From Microseira wollei NIES-4236 (GTDB lineage Bacteria; Cyanobacteriota; Cyanobacteriia; Cyanobacteriales; Aerosakkonemataceae), in contig NZ_BLAY01000012.1 in NCBI RefSeq assembly GCF_020521235.1, positions 1 to 64,000 on the forward strand: 64,000 nt of DNA, written 5' to 3'. Under the pieces are notes generated by a model, which had not been told where the DNA came from, did not search any database, and saw only the letters and a program-made list of their open reading frames with translations. A program made the position numbers and the translations under genes. Shown one piece after another: positions 7,771 through 16,009 of the stretch. The number at the start of each line of letters is the position of its first letter. Position 1 is the first letter of the stretch.

Positions 7771-8730
7771 TTACTGACAAGCAGCTTGAAGTGCTTGCAA
7801 ATTGCTACCCATAGCAGTAAAATAATGCTGGGGATCGGTGCGGCCGCTTTCCAGGGAATCCAAATTTCGCAGGGTCAAGTTTAAGTCACGAGAAAGACTG
7901 GTCAGCAATTTATTATCCGTTCCCGGTTCGTCGAATAGCGCTTTCACATTGTACTTTTTAACGGCTGCTATTGTTTTTTGTACATCCTCCGGCGAAAGTT
8001 GATCTTCCGGAATCTCTACCACTGCTACTTGCTTAAGCTGATATCGCTGTGCCAGATAGGGAAATGCATCGTGGAAGGTAATAAACGTGCAAGTATTGCG
8101 ATACGGCTGCAATTTTTGCTGATATTGTTGGTCTAATTCTTTCAGTTTTTGGATATAGGCAGCGGCGTTGGCTTCGTAAGTTGCTTTATTATTTGGATCG
8201 GCGGCAATTAATCCATCTCGAATATTTTCTACCTGTTTAATTGCTAAAACTGGATCTAGCCATACATGCGGGTTTCCAGCACCATGTTCGTCGTCGTGGT
8301 CTGATTTAATTGGTTTAACAACGGGAGAAATTTCTTCCACGGGTTTAATACCGCTGCTGGCATCTATTTGTTTGAGCTTGGTATTCTGGGCGTTTTTGAT
8401 CGTATTTTCGAGAAATTCTTCTAAACCCAAGCCATTTTTTACCAGAATATCGGCCTGCGCGATCGCACTCACGTCTTTCGGCGTTGCTTGGTAGTCATGC
8501 ACTTCCACACCCGGAGGTACCAACACATCCACCTGCGCCAACTCTCCCGCCACTGCCTGTGTAAACCAATACATAGGCAAGAACGTTGTTATTACCCTTA
8601 GTTTCGGCTTTTCAGGTGTAGGCTTTGCTACGGGGGCTGTAGGCTTTGATTCGGTTTGCGTGCAGCCTGCTACTAGCAAGCAAGTCAAGAACAAACCTAG
8701 TATAAATTTTGGCAAATTAGGCCGATTCAC
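7771..8730 (-). CDS. znuA: Zinc ABC transporter substrate-binding lipoprotein
   Basis: This 319-aa protein of the cluster A-I (ZnuA/MntC) family has a lipoprotein signal with lipobox LVAG-C (Cys about residue 23). The short acidic and His-rich loop SDHDDEHGAGNPHVWLDP is typical of zinc-binding members, and further metal ligands lie in TFHDAFPYLA and LFDEPGTD. It captures zinc in the periplasm and delivers it to ZnuB. The start chosen is GTG 8730, because AAGGAGGG lies six bases upstream. The longer ATG at 8778 has no such site and would prefix a charged segment before the signal peptide. A Zur-like palindrome at 8782-8797 then falls in the promoter, as expected. Confidence 0.92.
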   Translation of the reverse strand: MNRPNLPKFILGLFLTCLLVAGCTQTESKPTAPVAKPTPEKPKLRVITTFLPMYWFTQAVAGELAQVDVLVPPGVEVHDYQATPKDVSAIAQADILVKNGLGLEEFLENTIKNAQNTKLKQIDASSGIKPVEEISPVVKPIKSDHDDEHGAGNPHVWLDPVLAIKQVENIRDGLIAADPNNKATYEANAAAYIQKLKELDQQYQQKLQPYRNTCTFITFHDAFPYLAQRYQLKQVAVVEIPEDQLSPEDVQKTIAAVKKYNVKALFDEPGTDNKLLTSLSRDLNLTLRNLDSLESGRTDPQHYFTAMGSNLQALQAACQ

Positions 8731-8781
8731 GGTTTCCCTCCTTTGACTCCACGGCTGGCGATACTGCCGTAGAACCATTTG

Positions 8782-8797
8782 AGAATAGATCTTATTC
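8782..8797. promoter_or_regulatory. Candidate Zur/Fur-type box before znuA
   Basis: AGAATA (8782-8787), GATC-centred spacer and TATTCT (8792-8797) form a palindrome 51 bases upstream of the znuA GTG and about 200 bases upstream of the divergent porin. Its A/T-rich, GAATA-TATTC form resembles Fur-family operators. Zur control is inference. No zur gene is in the window. Confidence 0.5.
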
Positions 8798-8998
8798 TAA
8801 ATATAGATGCCAGAATTAAGATCGTTCTGCTGACAAATCCCTATCTTCCCAAGACGCAAGGTTTGGAAAGGGTGGCACGGGGCAGAATTATTGCAAGTTA
8901 ATAGCACTTATGTCGGGCAAAAAACTAAGTTTTCTGGAAGGGGTAGCGTCTGGAGCTTAAGTGGTGTAATGATAAATTGCTGTTAAGCTGAAATTGGT

Positions 8999-10753
8999 GT
9001 GAGGATTAAGAGATTGAATAAATTGAGAATAAACTGCAACAAGCTCCCAGTCAGTCCAGCCCTAGTGGGTGCGGTGCTAGCGATGGCGACAGCCACCATC
9101 CCTGCAACCCCGACTCTATCTCACCCAGGAGAAATCTCACCTACCTCCCAAGAGGGAAAGATTTTACAACAAATCGACCTATACAGCAACACCAGTACCC
9201 AGTCACCAGACCCTCTCGCCCAAGTTACATCGGTTTCTCAGCTAACCGACGTAGACCCTACCCACTGGGCATTTCAAGCGCTGCAATCCCTGGTTGAACG
9301 CTACGGTTGTATAGAAGGTTACCCAGACCGCACCTACAGGGGAAACCGCGCCTTAACGCGCTATGAATTCGCCGCCGGGTTAAATGCTTGCTTAGACCGG
9401 ATTCAGGAACTAATAGCAGCAGCAGTATCTGACTTACCGAGTAAAGAAGATATCGCCACTATCCGGCGGTTGCAAGAAGAATTTAGATCCGAACTAGCTT
9501 CGTTGCGGGGAAGGGTAGATGCGCTAGAACCTCGCCTCGCTAGGTTAGAAGCACAGCAATTTTCTACTACGACCAAGCTAGCTGGAGAAGTAATCTTTGC
9601 AGCGGCGGGTATTATAGCAGGAGAAAATGCCTTTGGCGAGGAGATAGACCGCGTACCCGTTTTGGCACACCGGACACGTCTGAATTTTGAAACCAGCTTC
9701 AGCGGGAAAGATTTACTCAGGACGCGACTTCAGGCGGGGAACTTAAATGCCTTTTCTGCCAATAATACATTGACACCGGAAGGCGATTTAATCTATGGTG
9801 CGGGGGCGTTTGGCACCGGAGATAGCGATATCGTACTTGATGAATTGTCCTACAGGTTTCCCGTGGGCGATCGCACTCAAGTCGTACTTTCTGCGAATGC
9901 AGCGGGATCGGATAGTTTTACCGATACGCTTAACCCCTTCTTTGACGGGGATGGTGCTAGCGGTTCCCTATCCCGTTTTGGTACGCGCCATGCCATATAT
10001 TACCTCGCCGATGGCACCGGGATCGGTCTGAGACACGAGTTTAGCGATAGTGTAGAACTCAGCTTGGGGTATCGCGCCAATTCGGAAACAGCTAATATTC
10101 CCTTAGATGGGAATGGGTTGTTTAATGGGCCATATGGTGCGATCGCTCAACTCACCTTCAAACCCAGCAAAAACTTCAAGTTCGGTTTAACCTACGTTAA
10201 CTCCTACAACACCGACCTGGGAACGGGTAGTCGCATTGCTAACTTGCGATCATATTTAGCCGATGGTACTGATGCGCGATTGGAAGCAAGTGGGTTACAA
10301 GGATCTGATCTGCCAATTTCTAGCAATTCTTACGGATTTGGCTTATCTTGGCAAATTAGCAAAGGATTTGCCATTGGTGGTTGGGCGGGTTACACCAACA
10401 CTCGCACTCTTTCCACCCTGGGCGGACAAATTAACCGAGGCGAGATTCAAATCTACAACGCCGCCGTTAGCTTAGCCTTTCCCGATTTGGGTAAAAAAGG
10501 TAATCTAGCAGGTATTATCGTGGGTGTCGAACCAATCGCCGATGCGAGTTCTCGTTTATCGAATGATTTGAATAACCGCGATCTAGGTGGCGACGATGAT
10601 GATGTTTCCTTCCACATCGAAGCGTTGTATCAAATCCAGGTGACAGATAATATCTCTATTACTCCTGGAGTTATTTGGCTCACCGCCCCCGACCACAACA
10701 AAAATAACGATGATGTTATCATCGGTACCATCCGCACGACTTTTAGTTTCTAG
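8999..10753 (+). CDS. SLH-domain OprB-type outer-membrane porin
   Basis: This 584-aa outer-membrane protein has an N-terminal export signal (about 1-40) and one S-layer homology domain (about 76-140, TDVDPTHWAFQALQSLVERYG and RALTRYEFAAGLN) for binding the cell wall. A short coiled coil (about 150-185) precedes a long beta-barrel of the carbohydrate-porin OprB family, ending in Phe (TTFSF), the usual outer-membrane insertion signal. Cyanobacterial porins of this kind pass inorganic ions and are often metal-regulated. Here it is divergent from znuA across a region holding a Zur-like box, so a role in zinc entry is plausible. The GTG 8999 start has a weak ribosome site, and TTG 8994 is close by. 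A hairpin terminator follows at 10787. Confidence 0.9.
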   Translation: MRIKRLNKLRINCNKLPVSPALVGAVLAMATATIPATPTLSHPGEISPTSQEGKILQQIDLYSNTSTQSPDPLAQVTSVSQLTDVDPTHWAFQALQSLVERYGCIEGYPDRTYRGNRALTRYEFAAGLNACLDRIQELIAAAVSDLPSKEDIATIRRLQEEFRSELASLRGRVDALEPRLARLEAQQFSTTTKLAGEVIFAAAGIIAGENAFGEEIDRVPVLAHRTRLNFETSFSGKDLLRTRLQAGNLNAFSANNTLTPEGDLIYGAGAFGTGDSDIVLDELSYRFPVGDRTQVVLSANAAGSDSFTDTLNPFFDGDGASGSLSRFGTRHAIYYLADGTGIGLRHEFSDSVELSLGYRANSETANIPLDGNGLFNGPYGAIAQLTFKPSKNFKFGLTYVNSYNTDLGTGSRIANLRSYLADGTDARLEASGLQGSDLPISSNSYGFGLSWQISKGFAIGGWAGYTNTRTLSTLGGQINRGEIQIYNAAVSLAFPDLGKKGNLAGIIVGVEPIADASSRLSNDLNNRDLGGDDDDVSFHIEALYQIQVTDNISITPGVIWLTAPDHNKNNDDVIIGTIRTTFSF

Positions 10754-10786
10754 ACTGCCTAGCTAACAAGTTCCTGTATTGTGTAA

Positions 10787-10820
10787 AGACCAGCCGGATC
10801 AAAGGCTGGTCTGAAAAAAT
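10787..10820 (+). terminator. Rho-independent-like terminator after the porin gene
   Basis: The perfect 9-bp arms AGACCAGCC (10787-10795) and GGCTGGTCT (10804-10812) are followed by GAAAAAAT, 33 bases after the stop. The tail is A-rich rather than T-rich, so it may work better for transcripts arriving from the right. Confidence 0.6.
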
Positions 10821-11060
10821 ACAGATGTTTTGTTGTCGTTTGAAACTGAGGAAACCCGGACTGCGCGTTCCCAAGTCGTCAGCGGGTTAAGTTTCTTAAC
10901 ACTATAGTATCAGGGTATGTGTACCTTTGCGATCGGTGCTTACTCTGAGTTTGGTTCGGTATTCTTTACCTATTTCAACAAGAAGGCTCACACGCTCACC
11001 CGCTAGGGTCAGTGCCCTTGATGAATTGTTGGGGGATGAGGAATTGACCCCCGACCGATA

Positions 11061-11240
11061 TCAGCAGTTAGGTTGGTTAGGGAGTGGGGTCGATGAGGAA
11101 TCCCCAATATCCTTTGTTGGTAGGCGGTCAATCCAATCTTCAACCAACTGCGTAACCGCTTTTTCTTTGCTCTGTGCATAGGCTTTGAGTTTATCGTATC
11201 GTTTCTGAGATAGCCTAATCCTAATGGATTTCTCCTTCAT
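11061..11240 (-). CDS. Ribbon-helix-helix small protein
   Basis: This 59-aa protein begins MKEKSIRIRLSQKRYDKLKA and continues to VTQLVEDWIDRLP. The pattern (basic beta strand RIRLSQ, helix KRYDKLKAYAQ, turn, helix VTQLVEDWIDRL) is that of CopG/Arc-type dimeric DNA-binding proteins, which serve as antitoxins or plasmid and transposon regulators. The start ATG 11240 is chosen because it begins the strand directly; an upstream ATG (11264) adds eight residues. The tail is polar (SSSTPLPNQPNC). No toxin partner is adjacent. Similar small RHH genes are found beside cyanobacterial transposons, which would fit the odd stretch to its right. Confidence 0.6.
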   Translation of the reverse strand: MKEKSIRIRLSQKRYDKLKAYAQSKEKAVTQLVEDWIDRLPTKDIGDSSSTPLPNQPNC

Positions 11241-11607
11241 AATGTATCGCCAAGATGGATACATCTATGATATTATATAAATGGTTGATGACCCACCCGA
11301 CTGTATGGAACAGAAAGGCTAACTTCAAAGTAGTCAGACTTGCCGCAGAAACATCAGAGATCGGGAAAACGTGAGGATGGTGGCTGGTTGACCATTGTCG
11401 TAAATCCAAGGTGAGCGTACCAAAACAAAATTTAAACTGCCTGTGGAAGACGGGCGGCTGCCTGGGTTCTCCCTTTGAGGAGATAAAGGTCGCAAGATCA
11501 GAGACGCTGTGTAAGACCATCATCGGGCTCGTGTCCCGAATATCCTTGTGATATCCCCAACGTGGCGACGGCGAGTGAGACGGGAAGCCTACACTGTATA
11601 CGAAGTA
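11241..11607. other. Unexplained 367-bp stretch between RHH gene and rqcH
   Basis: No frame here has a good start or protein-like composition. The text has several short inverted pairs and GC-rich patches (GACGGGCGGCTGCC) and runs into the hairpin at 11588-11617. It could be a structured RNA or the decayed 3' part of an IS200/IS605-type element, but I see no diagnostic motif. Confidence 0.3.
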
Positions 11608-11617
11608 TCAGTGTAGG
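11588..11617. repeat. Strong hairpin overlapping the rqcH stop codon
   Basis: The arms CCTACACTG-TATAC and GTAT-CAGTGTAGG pair around a GAA loop with one bulge, giving a 13-bp stem. The rqcH stop (complement of 11608-11610) lies inside it. No T-run follows on either strand, so it is not a classic terminator. Confidence 0.6.
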
Positions 11618-13395
11618 TACTTCACATAGTCGCTTCCGCGTTGGGGACGCCCCCAAATCACCCGCTCTTGCTTGTATATTGCTACGCCTGGTTTAGCGCC
11701 CTTGGGTTTGTAGACTTGTGCGGGTTTGGTATAAACGACGGGCACTTGGTCGCTTTGTCGGGCGCGACTGTAGTAAGCTGCTAGATCGGCAGCGAATTCG
11801 AGATCGGCTTGTTCCGGAACCGATCCTGGTTCCAGACGCAGCAGCACGTGACTACCGGGTATTTCTTGGGTGTGGAACCACAGGTCATAATCAGAAGCAA
11901 GGCGAAAAGTCAAGCGATCGTTTTGTTGGTTGTTACGACCTATTAACAATTCAAACCCACTCGGCGTGCGGTATTGATAAGGTTTGCTCGCTGCTTCCCC
12001 TTTAGCGGGACTGCGATATTCTGGATCTTCTAGATATCCTTGTGCAATTAATTCTTCCCGAATTTCTTTTAATGCCAGCAAATCTTCCCCTGTGCTGTAG
12101 GCGGGAAATTGGGTTAGGGATGCCTCTACCTGTTCCAAATACTGGATTTCTGCCTTAACTTCCGCTAAAAGCGGCTCAACCGCACTGCGAGCGCGTTTTA
12201 ATTTTTGGTGCTGCTTATATAGTCTTTGGGCATTTTGGATGGCATTTTTTTCTGGTTCTAAGGGAATTGTAACGGGATTGCCGGTTTCAAAGTCGGGGAG
12301 GGCGATTGACTTCATCCCTGGTTCCCAGTTTTGCAGGTGTGCCATTAACAGATCTGCTTGTTGGCGATATTGTTCGGCGCGATCTGATTGTTGCAAGCGT
12401 TCTTCAAATGTATTCGCCTTGAGCCGCAATTTATGCAAAACGCTGTTAAGTTTTTGGCTCAGTTGATGGCGTAGGGCGGTAAATTCTTGTTGGTTTAGTT
12501 GGGCGGTATAGTATTGGTCGAGTAAAGTTTGCACGTCTTGTGCTGGTTCTATAATGCCCCAACCCATTACTGTGTAGCCCTTTGCCGTAAAACCGGGTTG
12601 GAATTTCCCACCCGGTGTCGACCCAAGATTGTTGGTAAAACCCGTTTCTACACCACATCCTGCCAAAACTTGCAGCCATTGTTGCCAGCGATGAAACAAT
12701 TGCTGCCATTCTTCGGAGTTTAGGCTATCGGTGTTGCGATCGCTATCCAATCCGGCAGCTTGTATCATTGACTGTATCAGGGGCGTACTTAAGCCGCGAT
12801 AGCTTTTGAGCAAACAGCGAGAGATAGCGCCTGGAACTAGGCTAACTCGTTGTTGCCAGCGTTCCATAGATTCGCTCAAACTGGGAATTGCATCGGTGAG
12901 GGCGGGTGGGAATTCGTAGGGTTGTCCGGTTAGAATCGGGCGGACGCTCGATTGTTGTCGATCGACTTGATGGGCGACAGTAACGATGAGGCGATCTCGA
13001 TCGGTGAGGATGACGTTACTGTATTTGCTCATAATTTCGACATAAAGATGCCACAGGGGGGGTTCCCCCGGACGCCTGCCGAATTGGAGGTCTAAAACCC
13101 GCTCCCAAGGAGCGATCGCCACAATATCTATCAATGCTAAACCACCCAAAGCGTGGCGTAACTGCTGGCTAAAAGTAAATGTATCGGGGGTTTTGGGTGG
13201 CGGTGTGCCGATATGGAGGCGTGCGGCGACGGGGTGCCAGGATATAGTCAGCCAACCTCGTTGTTTGAGGGTGCGTAATGCCAAGGCGATAGTGTAGCGA
13301 TCGCGCTGATAAACCTGTTCGGTGCGCGCTGGTAGCCAGTCTGCACGCACCTCCCAACAAGCAGCCGCAAGCGTGGTCAAATCAACAAGTTGCAA
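11608..13395 (-). CDS. rqcH: Rqc2/NEMF-family ribosome quality control protein RqcH
   Basis: This protein of about 595 aa has the NFACT architecture. The NFACT-N domain starts LVDLTTLAAACWEVRADWLP, a helix-hairpin-helix and long coiled coil follow in the middle (about 290-440), and the NFACT-R (DUF814) domain is C-terminal with FRLASDYDLWFHTQEIPGSHVLLR. In bacteria RqcH binds obstructed 50S subunits with peptidyl-tRNA and recruits tRNA-Ala to add degradation-promoting alanine tails. The frame is open to 13575, but the first 60 residues are not family-like, and TTG 13395 gives MQLVDLTT, the expected N-terminus. The ribosome site is weak, so the start remains open. The protein was formerly annotated as fibronectin-binding. 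A hairpin covers its stop codon. Confidence 0.85.
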   Translation of the reverse strand: MQLVDLTTLAAACWEVRADWLPARTEQVYQRDRYTIALALRTLKQRGWLTISWHPVAARLHIGTPPPKTPDTFTFSQQLRHALGGLALIDIVAIAPWERVLDLQFGRRPGEPPLWHLYVEIMSKYSNVILTDRDRLIVTVAHQVDRQQSSVRPILTGQPYEFPPALTDAIPSLSESMERWQQRVSLVPGAISRCLLKSYRGLSTPLIQSMIQAAGLDSDRNTDSLNSEEWQQLFHRWQQWLQVLAGCGVETGFTNNLGSTPGGKFQPGFTAKGYTVMGWGIIEPAQDVQTLLDQYYTAQLNQQEFTALRHQLSQKLNSVLHKLRLKANTFEERLQQSDRAEQYRQQADLLMAHLQNWEPGMKSIALPDFETGNPVTIPLEPEKNAIQNAQRLYKQHQKLKRARSAVEPLLAEVKAEIQYLEQVEASLTQFPAYSTGEDLLALKEIREELIAQGYLEDPEYRSPAKGEAASKPYQYRTPSGFELLIGRNNQQNDRLTFRLASDYDLWFHTQEIPGSHVLLRLEPGSVPEQADLEFAADLAAYYSRARQSDQVPVVYTKPAQVYKPKGAKPGVAIYKQERVIWGRPQRGSDYVKYLH

Positions 13396-13626
13396 AACTA
13401 AATCTTTTGGTGAGTGATGACTTTGATGCTCGGTTCTGTTTCTATTTTTGCAGATTGTTGGCGAAGTCAAGTGGGTGAAAGTATACCCCTGGAGCGATGC
13501 TAACGGAAATATAAGCTTAAAACAAGAATTTAGCCGGATTTTTGGCTTGTAAGTCCAATTTTTTGGCTTTAACATTGAAAATAGACTTAAATATTGCCCC
13601 TCACACAGCTAGACCGTAAATGAGAC

Positions 13627-13893
13627 ATGGAAATTCAGCTAATCAATATTGGTTTTGGCAACATTGTGTCTGCAAACCGGGTGGTTGCCATAGTTAGTCC
13701 AGAATCTGCTCCGATCAAGCGTATCATCACGGATGCCCGCGATCGCGGGCAACTAATTGACGCCACCTACGGTCGTCGCACTAGAGCAGTGATTATAACC
13801 GATTCCAGCCACGTGATTCTGTCGGCGATCCAACCGGAAACCGTTGCTAACCGCTTTGTGATCTCGAAAGATAGTTCTACCAGCGACCACTGA
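13627..13893 (+). CDS. RemA-family (DUF370) DNA-binding protein
   Basis: This 88-aa protein reads [23 protein letters not shown], then [40 protein letters not shown]. It is a clear member of the DUF370/RemA family. RemA of Bacillus activates biofilm-matrix operons by binding DNA as ring-like oligomers; the cyanobacterial role is unknown. Conserved basic residues (R in [18 protein letters not shown]) are the DNA-contact type. A gmk gene often follows remA elsewhere, but here a small unknown gene follows. It is divergent from rqcH with about 230 bases between, which must contain both promoters. Confidence 0.85.
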   Translation: MEIQLINIGFGNIVSANRVVAIVSPESAPIKRIITDARDRGQLIDATYGRRTRAVIITDSSHVILSAIQPETVANRFVISKDSSTSDH

Positions 13894-14004
13894 ATCGGCA
13901 ATATAGGATGGCGCGCCGGATTGTCCACAGGACAAGCTGGGCTTTGGGCGCGCTAAAATTCGACATGGCTCGTTCAACCTAGTTGCCCTCTAAGGAGACG
14001 CTCA

Positions 14005-14220
14005 ATGTTTTTGGATGAACTGACACCCATCTTCCGAGAACTCACCCAGCAACCAGTTGCCTTTTTGGGCGGCTTTTTTGCCGGGATGTTGCGACTGAAG
14101 TTAACCGATGAACCGATCAAATCTTGGCTCGAGCGAGAAGCCGGTATTAATACTCAAACTGCCCATGCACCTCTTGACCAAAATGGTAAAACAGGCCCCC
14201 AATCTATTTCCATAGACTGA
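14005..14220 (+). CDS. Small cyanobacterial protein, function unknown
   Basis: This 71-aa protein begins MFLDELTPIFRELTQQPVAFLGGFFAGMLRLKLTDEPIKSWLE. It has an amphipathic start, a short hydrophobic Gly-rich segment (VAFLGGFFAGML) and a polar disordered tail. AAGGAG (13993-13998) precedes ATG 14005 at good spacing, which supports translation. It is 111 bases after remA on the same strand and could share its transcript. I do not know a function. The hydrophobic part is too short for a confident membrane helix. Confidence 0.6.
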   Translation: MFLDELTPIFRELTQQPVAFLGGFFAGMLRLKLTDEPIKSWLEREAGINTQTAHAPLDQNGKTGPQSISID

Positions 14221-14858
14221 AGACCGATCTTAGATTTTGGTATTTCACAACCTCTTTATTCATGAAGGTCGGCGAAAACCTAAATGCTTTCTGTTCCTAG
14301 CTTTGACCTTCATGATTAAAAAAATCTAAAATTTGCCAAATGCCGTAAAAAATACTCTTGACTTGTGGCAAGCCGTGCCAAACACCCTTGTCAGGAAAAA
14401 CCAATTCTATAGTTCATCTAAAGTTAGAGAACGATTTAGCAAAGCTTTCCTAAAATAAAACTAAAGGAGCTAGGGCGTTGAAATAGTAGAGCGATCGCCC
14501 TGGGCATTGTCTAACCCAAAACTCGTCCTCCGCGCTAGAAACGTTAACAATCTTGCCAAACCCAACCAGCGAGGAAGACCAAGGGCTGCGACTATTTTTT
14601 TGCCCAGTCGATTAGCCATCTCTTCAACAGCGCCCATACCAATTAAACCCACATCGGTTTACAGGAAAGCGGTAAACCCCGCCCCGCTTTTCTCTCCACT
14701 CAAAACAAGGCAAAAATTTGTATGGGTAAGTAAGTTTACCACAATCATCTGTCGCCAGACAGATGCTGGAATTAAATTTACCCGTCCAAGCAGAAAAAAA
14801 ATCTTTTCCATTTTGCCTTTTTAGCATCGGCAGCCAGCGGGGAATTTTGAACAAAACA
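14221..14858. other. Long fbp leader region with two inverted repeats
   Basis: These 638 bases hold no convincing gene. Two inverted repeats stand out: TCATGAAGGTC (14260-14270) with GACCTTCATGA (14305-14315), and CATCTGTC-GCCA-GACAGATG (14746-14765). The second lies about 95 bases before the fbp start and could be an operator for light or carbon control of the operon. The first may end the transcript of the 14005 gene. A frame extends upstream of fbp to 14763, but it begins inside the second palindrome and is not family-like. Confidence 0.45.
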
Positions 14859-15923
14859 ATGGCAGACACGCATCCGCCAATCGCTCAAGAACGTAACCTC
14901 AAACGGGATTGCATGACGCTGTCGCGTCACGTCTTGCAGCAACTGGGGAGCTTTTCTACAGAGGCACAGGATCTCAGTGCCATCATGGGTCGTATTGCTC
15001 TGGCAGGCAAATTGATTGCTCGCCACCTCAGCCGTGCCGGATTAATGGAAAATGTGCTGGGAGTGACGGGGGAAATCAACGTACAGGGAGAGTCCGTCAA
15101 AAACATGGACGTGTACGCCAATGAAGCTTTTATCTCGGTATTAGAGCAAAGCGGCCTTGTTTGTCGCTTGGCATCCGAGGAAATGGAAAAACCCTATTAC
15201 ATTCCAGAAAACTGCCCAATTGGTCGCTACACCCTGCTATATGACCCGCTGGATGGCTCTTCCAACATAGACAGCAATTTGAACGTCGGTTCCATCTTCT
15301 CAATTCGCCAGCAAGAAGGAAACGACGAAGACGGTTTGGCGCGCGACTTGCTGCAAAACGGACGCAAGCAAATTGCAGCAGGTTACGTGTTATACGGCCC
15401 CAGCACGATGCTGGTTTATTCCATCGGCAAGGGCGTTCACGCCTTTACCCTCGATCCCAGCTTAGGCGAGTTTATTCTTTCGGCGGAGAACATTATTATC
15501 CCCGACCACGGGGCGATTTACAGCGTCAACGAAGGTAACTTCTGGCAGTGGGAGGAATCGTTTCGGGACTACATCCGCTACGTCCACCGTCACGAGGGCT
15601 ATACCGCTCGTTACGGCGGGGCATTAGTGGGAGACTTCCACCGCATTTTGTTCCAAGGAGGGGTGTTTTTATACCCAGGAACGGTAAAGCGACCTGAAGG
15701 GAAGTTGCGCTTGCTTTACGAAGCTGCACCCATCGCGTTTTTAGCAGAACAAGCCGGGGGTCGTGCGAGTACGGGAGTAGTGCCAATTTTGGATGTAGTG
15801 GCGGATAAAATTCATGCCCGCACGCCTTTAATTGTTGGCAGTAAAGATGATGTTGCTCTAGTGGAATCTTTCGTGAACGAAAGCTCAAAGGAGCAAGGCG
15901 ACAAAGTAATGGCTCATTCGTAA
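14859..15923 (+). CDS. fbp: Class I fructose-1,6-bisphosphatase
   Basis: This 354-aa protein shows the class I FBPase motifs: metal and substrate residues in SEEMEKPY, the signature [21 protein letters not shown], later [13 protein letters not shown], and [21 protein letters not shown] near the end. It removes the 1-phosphate of fructose-1,6-bisphosphate in the Calvin cycle and gluconeogenesis. ATG 14859 (MADTHPP) is chosen over the longer frame. It leads the fbp-tal-zwf-opcA order known from Nostoc-type cyanobacteria, where these genes can be transcribed together for night-time carbohydrate use. The extra turn [10 protein letters not shown] follows the catalytic motif as in plant-type enzymes. 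No thioredoxin-type Cys pair is obvious. Confidence 0.95.
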   Translation: MADTHPPIAQERNLKRDCMTLSRHVLQQLGSFSTEAQDLSAIMGRIALAGKLIARHLSRAGLMENVLGVTGEINVQGESVKNMDVYANEAFISVLEQSGLVCRLASEEMEKPYYIPENCPIGRYTLLYDPLDGSSNIDSNLNVGSIFSIRQQEGNDEDGLARDLLQNGRKQIAAGYVLYGPSTMLVYSIGKGVHAFTLDPSLGEFILSAENIIIPDHGAIYSVNEGNFWQWEESFRDYIRYVHRHEGYTARYGGALVGDFHRILFQGGVFLYPGTVKRPEGKLRLLYEAAPIAFLAEQAGGRASTGVVPILDVVADKIHARTPLIVGSKDDVALVESFVNESSKEQGDKVMAHS

Positions 15924-15924
15924 A

Positions 15925-16000
15925 TAGGGGTAATGGGTAATAGGTAATAGTTAAAATCTAACCAATTACCAATTACAAATTACCAATTACCAATTAGAAG
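15925..16000. repeat. STRR heptamer repeats between fbp and tal
   Basis: GGTAATGGGTAATAGGTAATAG on the left faces CCAATTACCAATTAC units on the right, forming an imperfect inverted set. The 86-bp spacer is otherwise empty, with AGAAGGACACAAGG as the tal ribosome site. Confidence 0.65.
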
Positions 16001-16009
16001 GACACAAGG

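Noticed and set aside
10927-11181. 84-codon plus-strand frame with the text LDELLGDEELTPDRYQQLGWLG
   Set aside because: It overlaps the RHH gene on the other strand and its tail is antisense to it. No ribosome site or known family was seen. It may be a relic and was left out.
14470-14824. Frames upstream of fbp on both strands
   Set aside because: They cross the palindrome at 14746 and do not resemble known leaders. The region fits an untranslated leader better.
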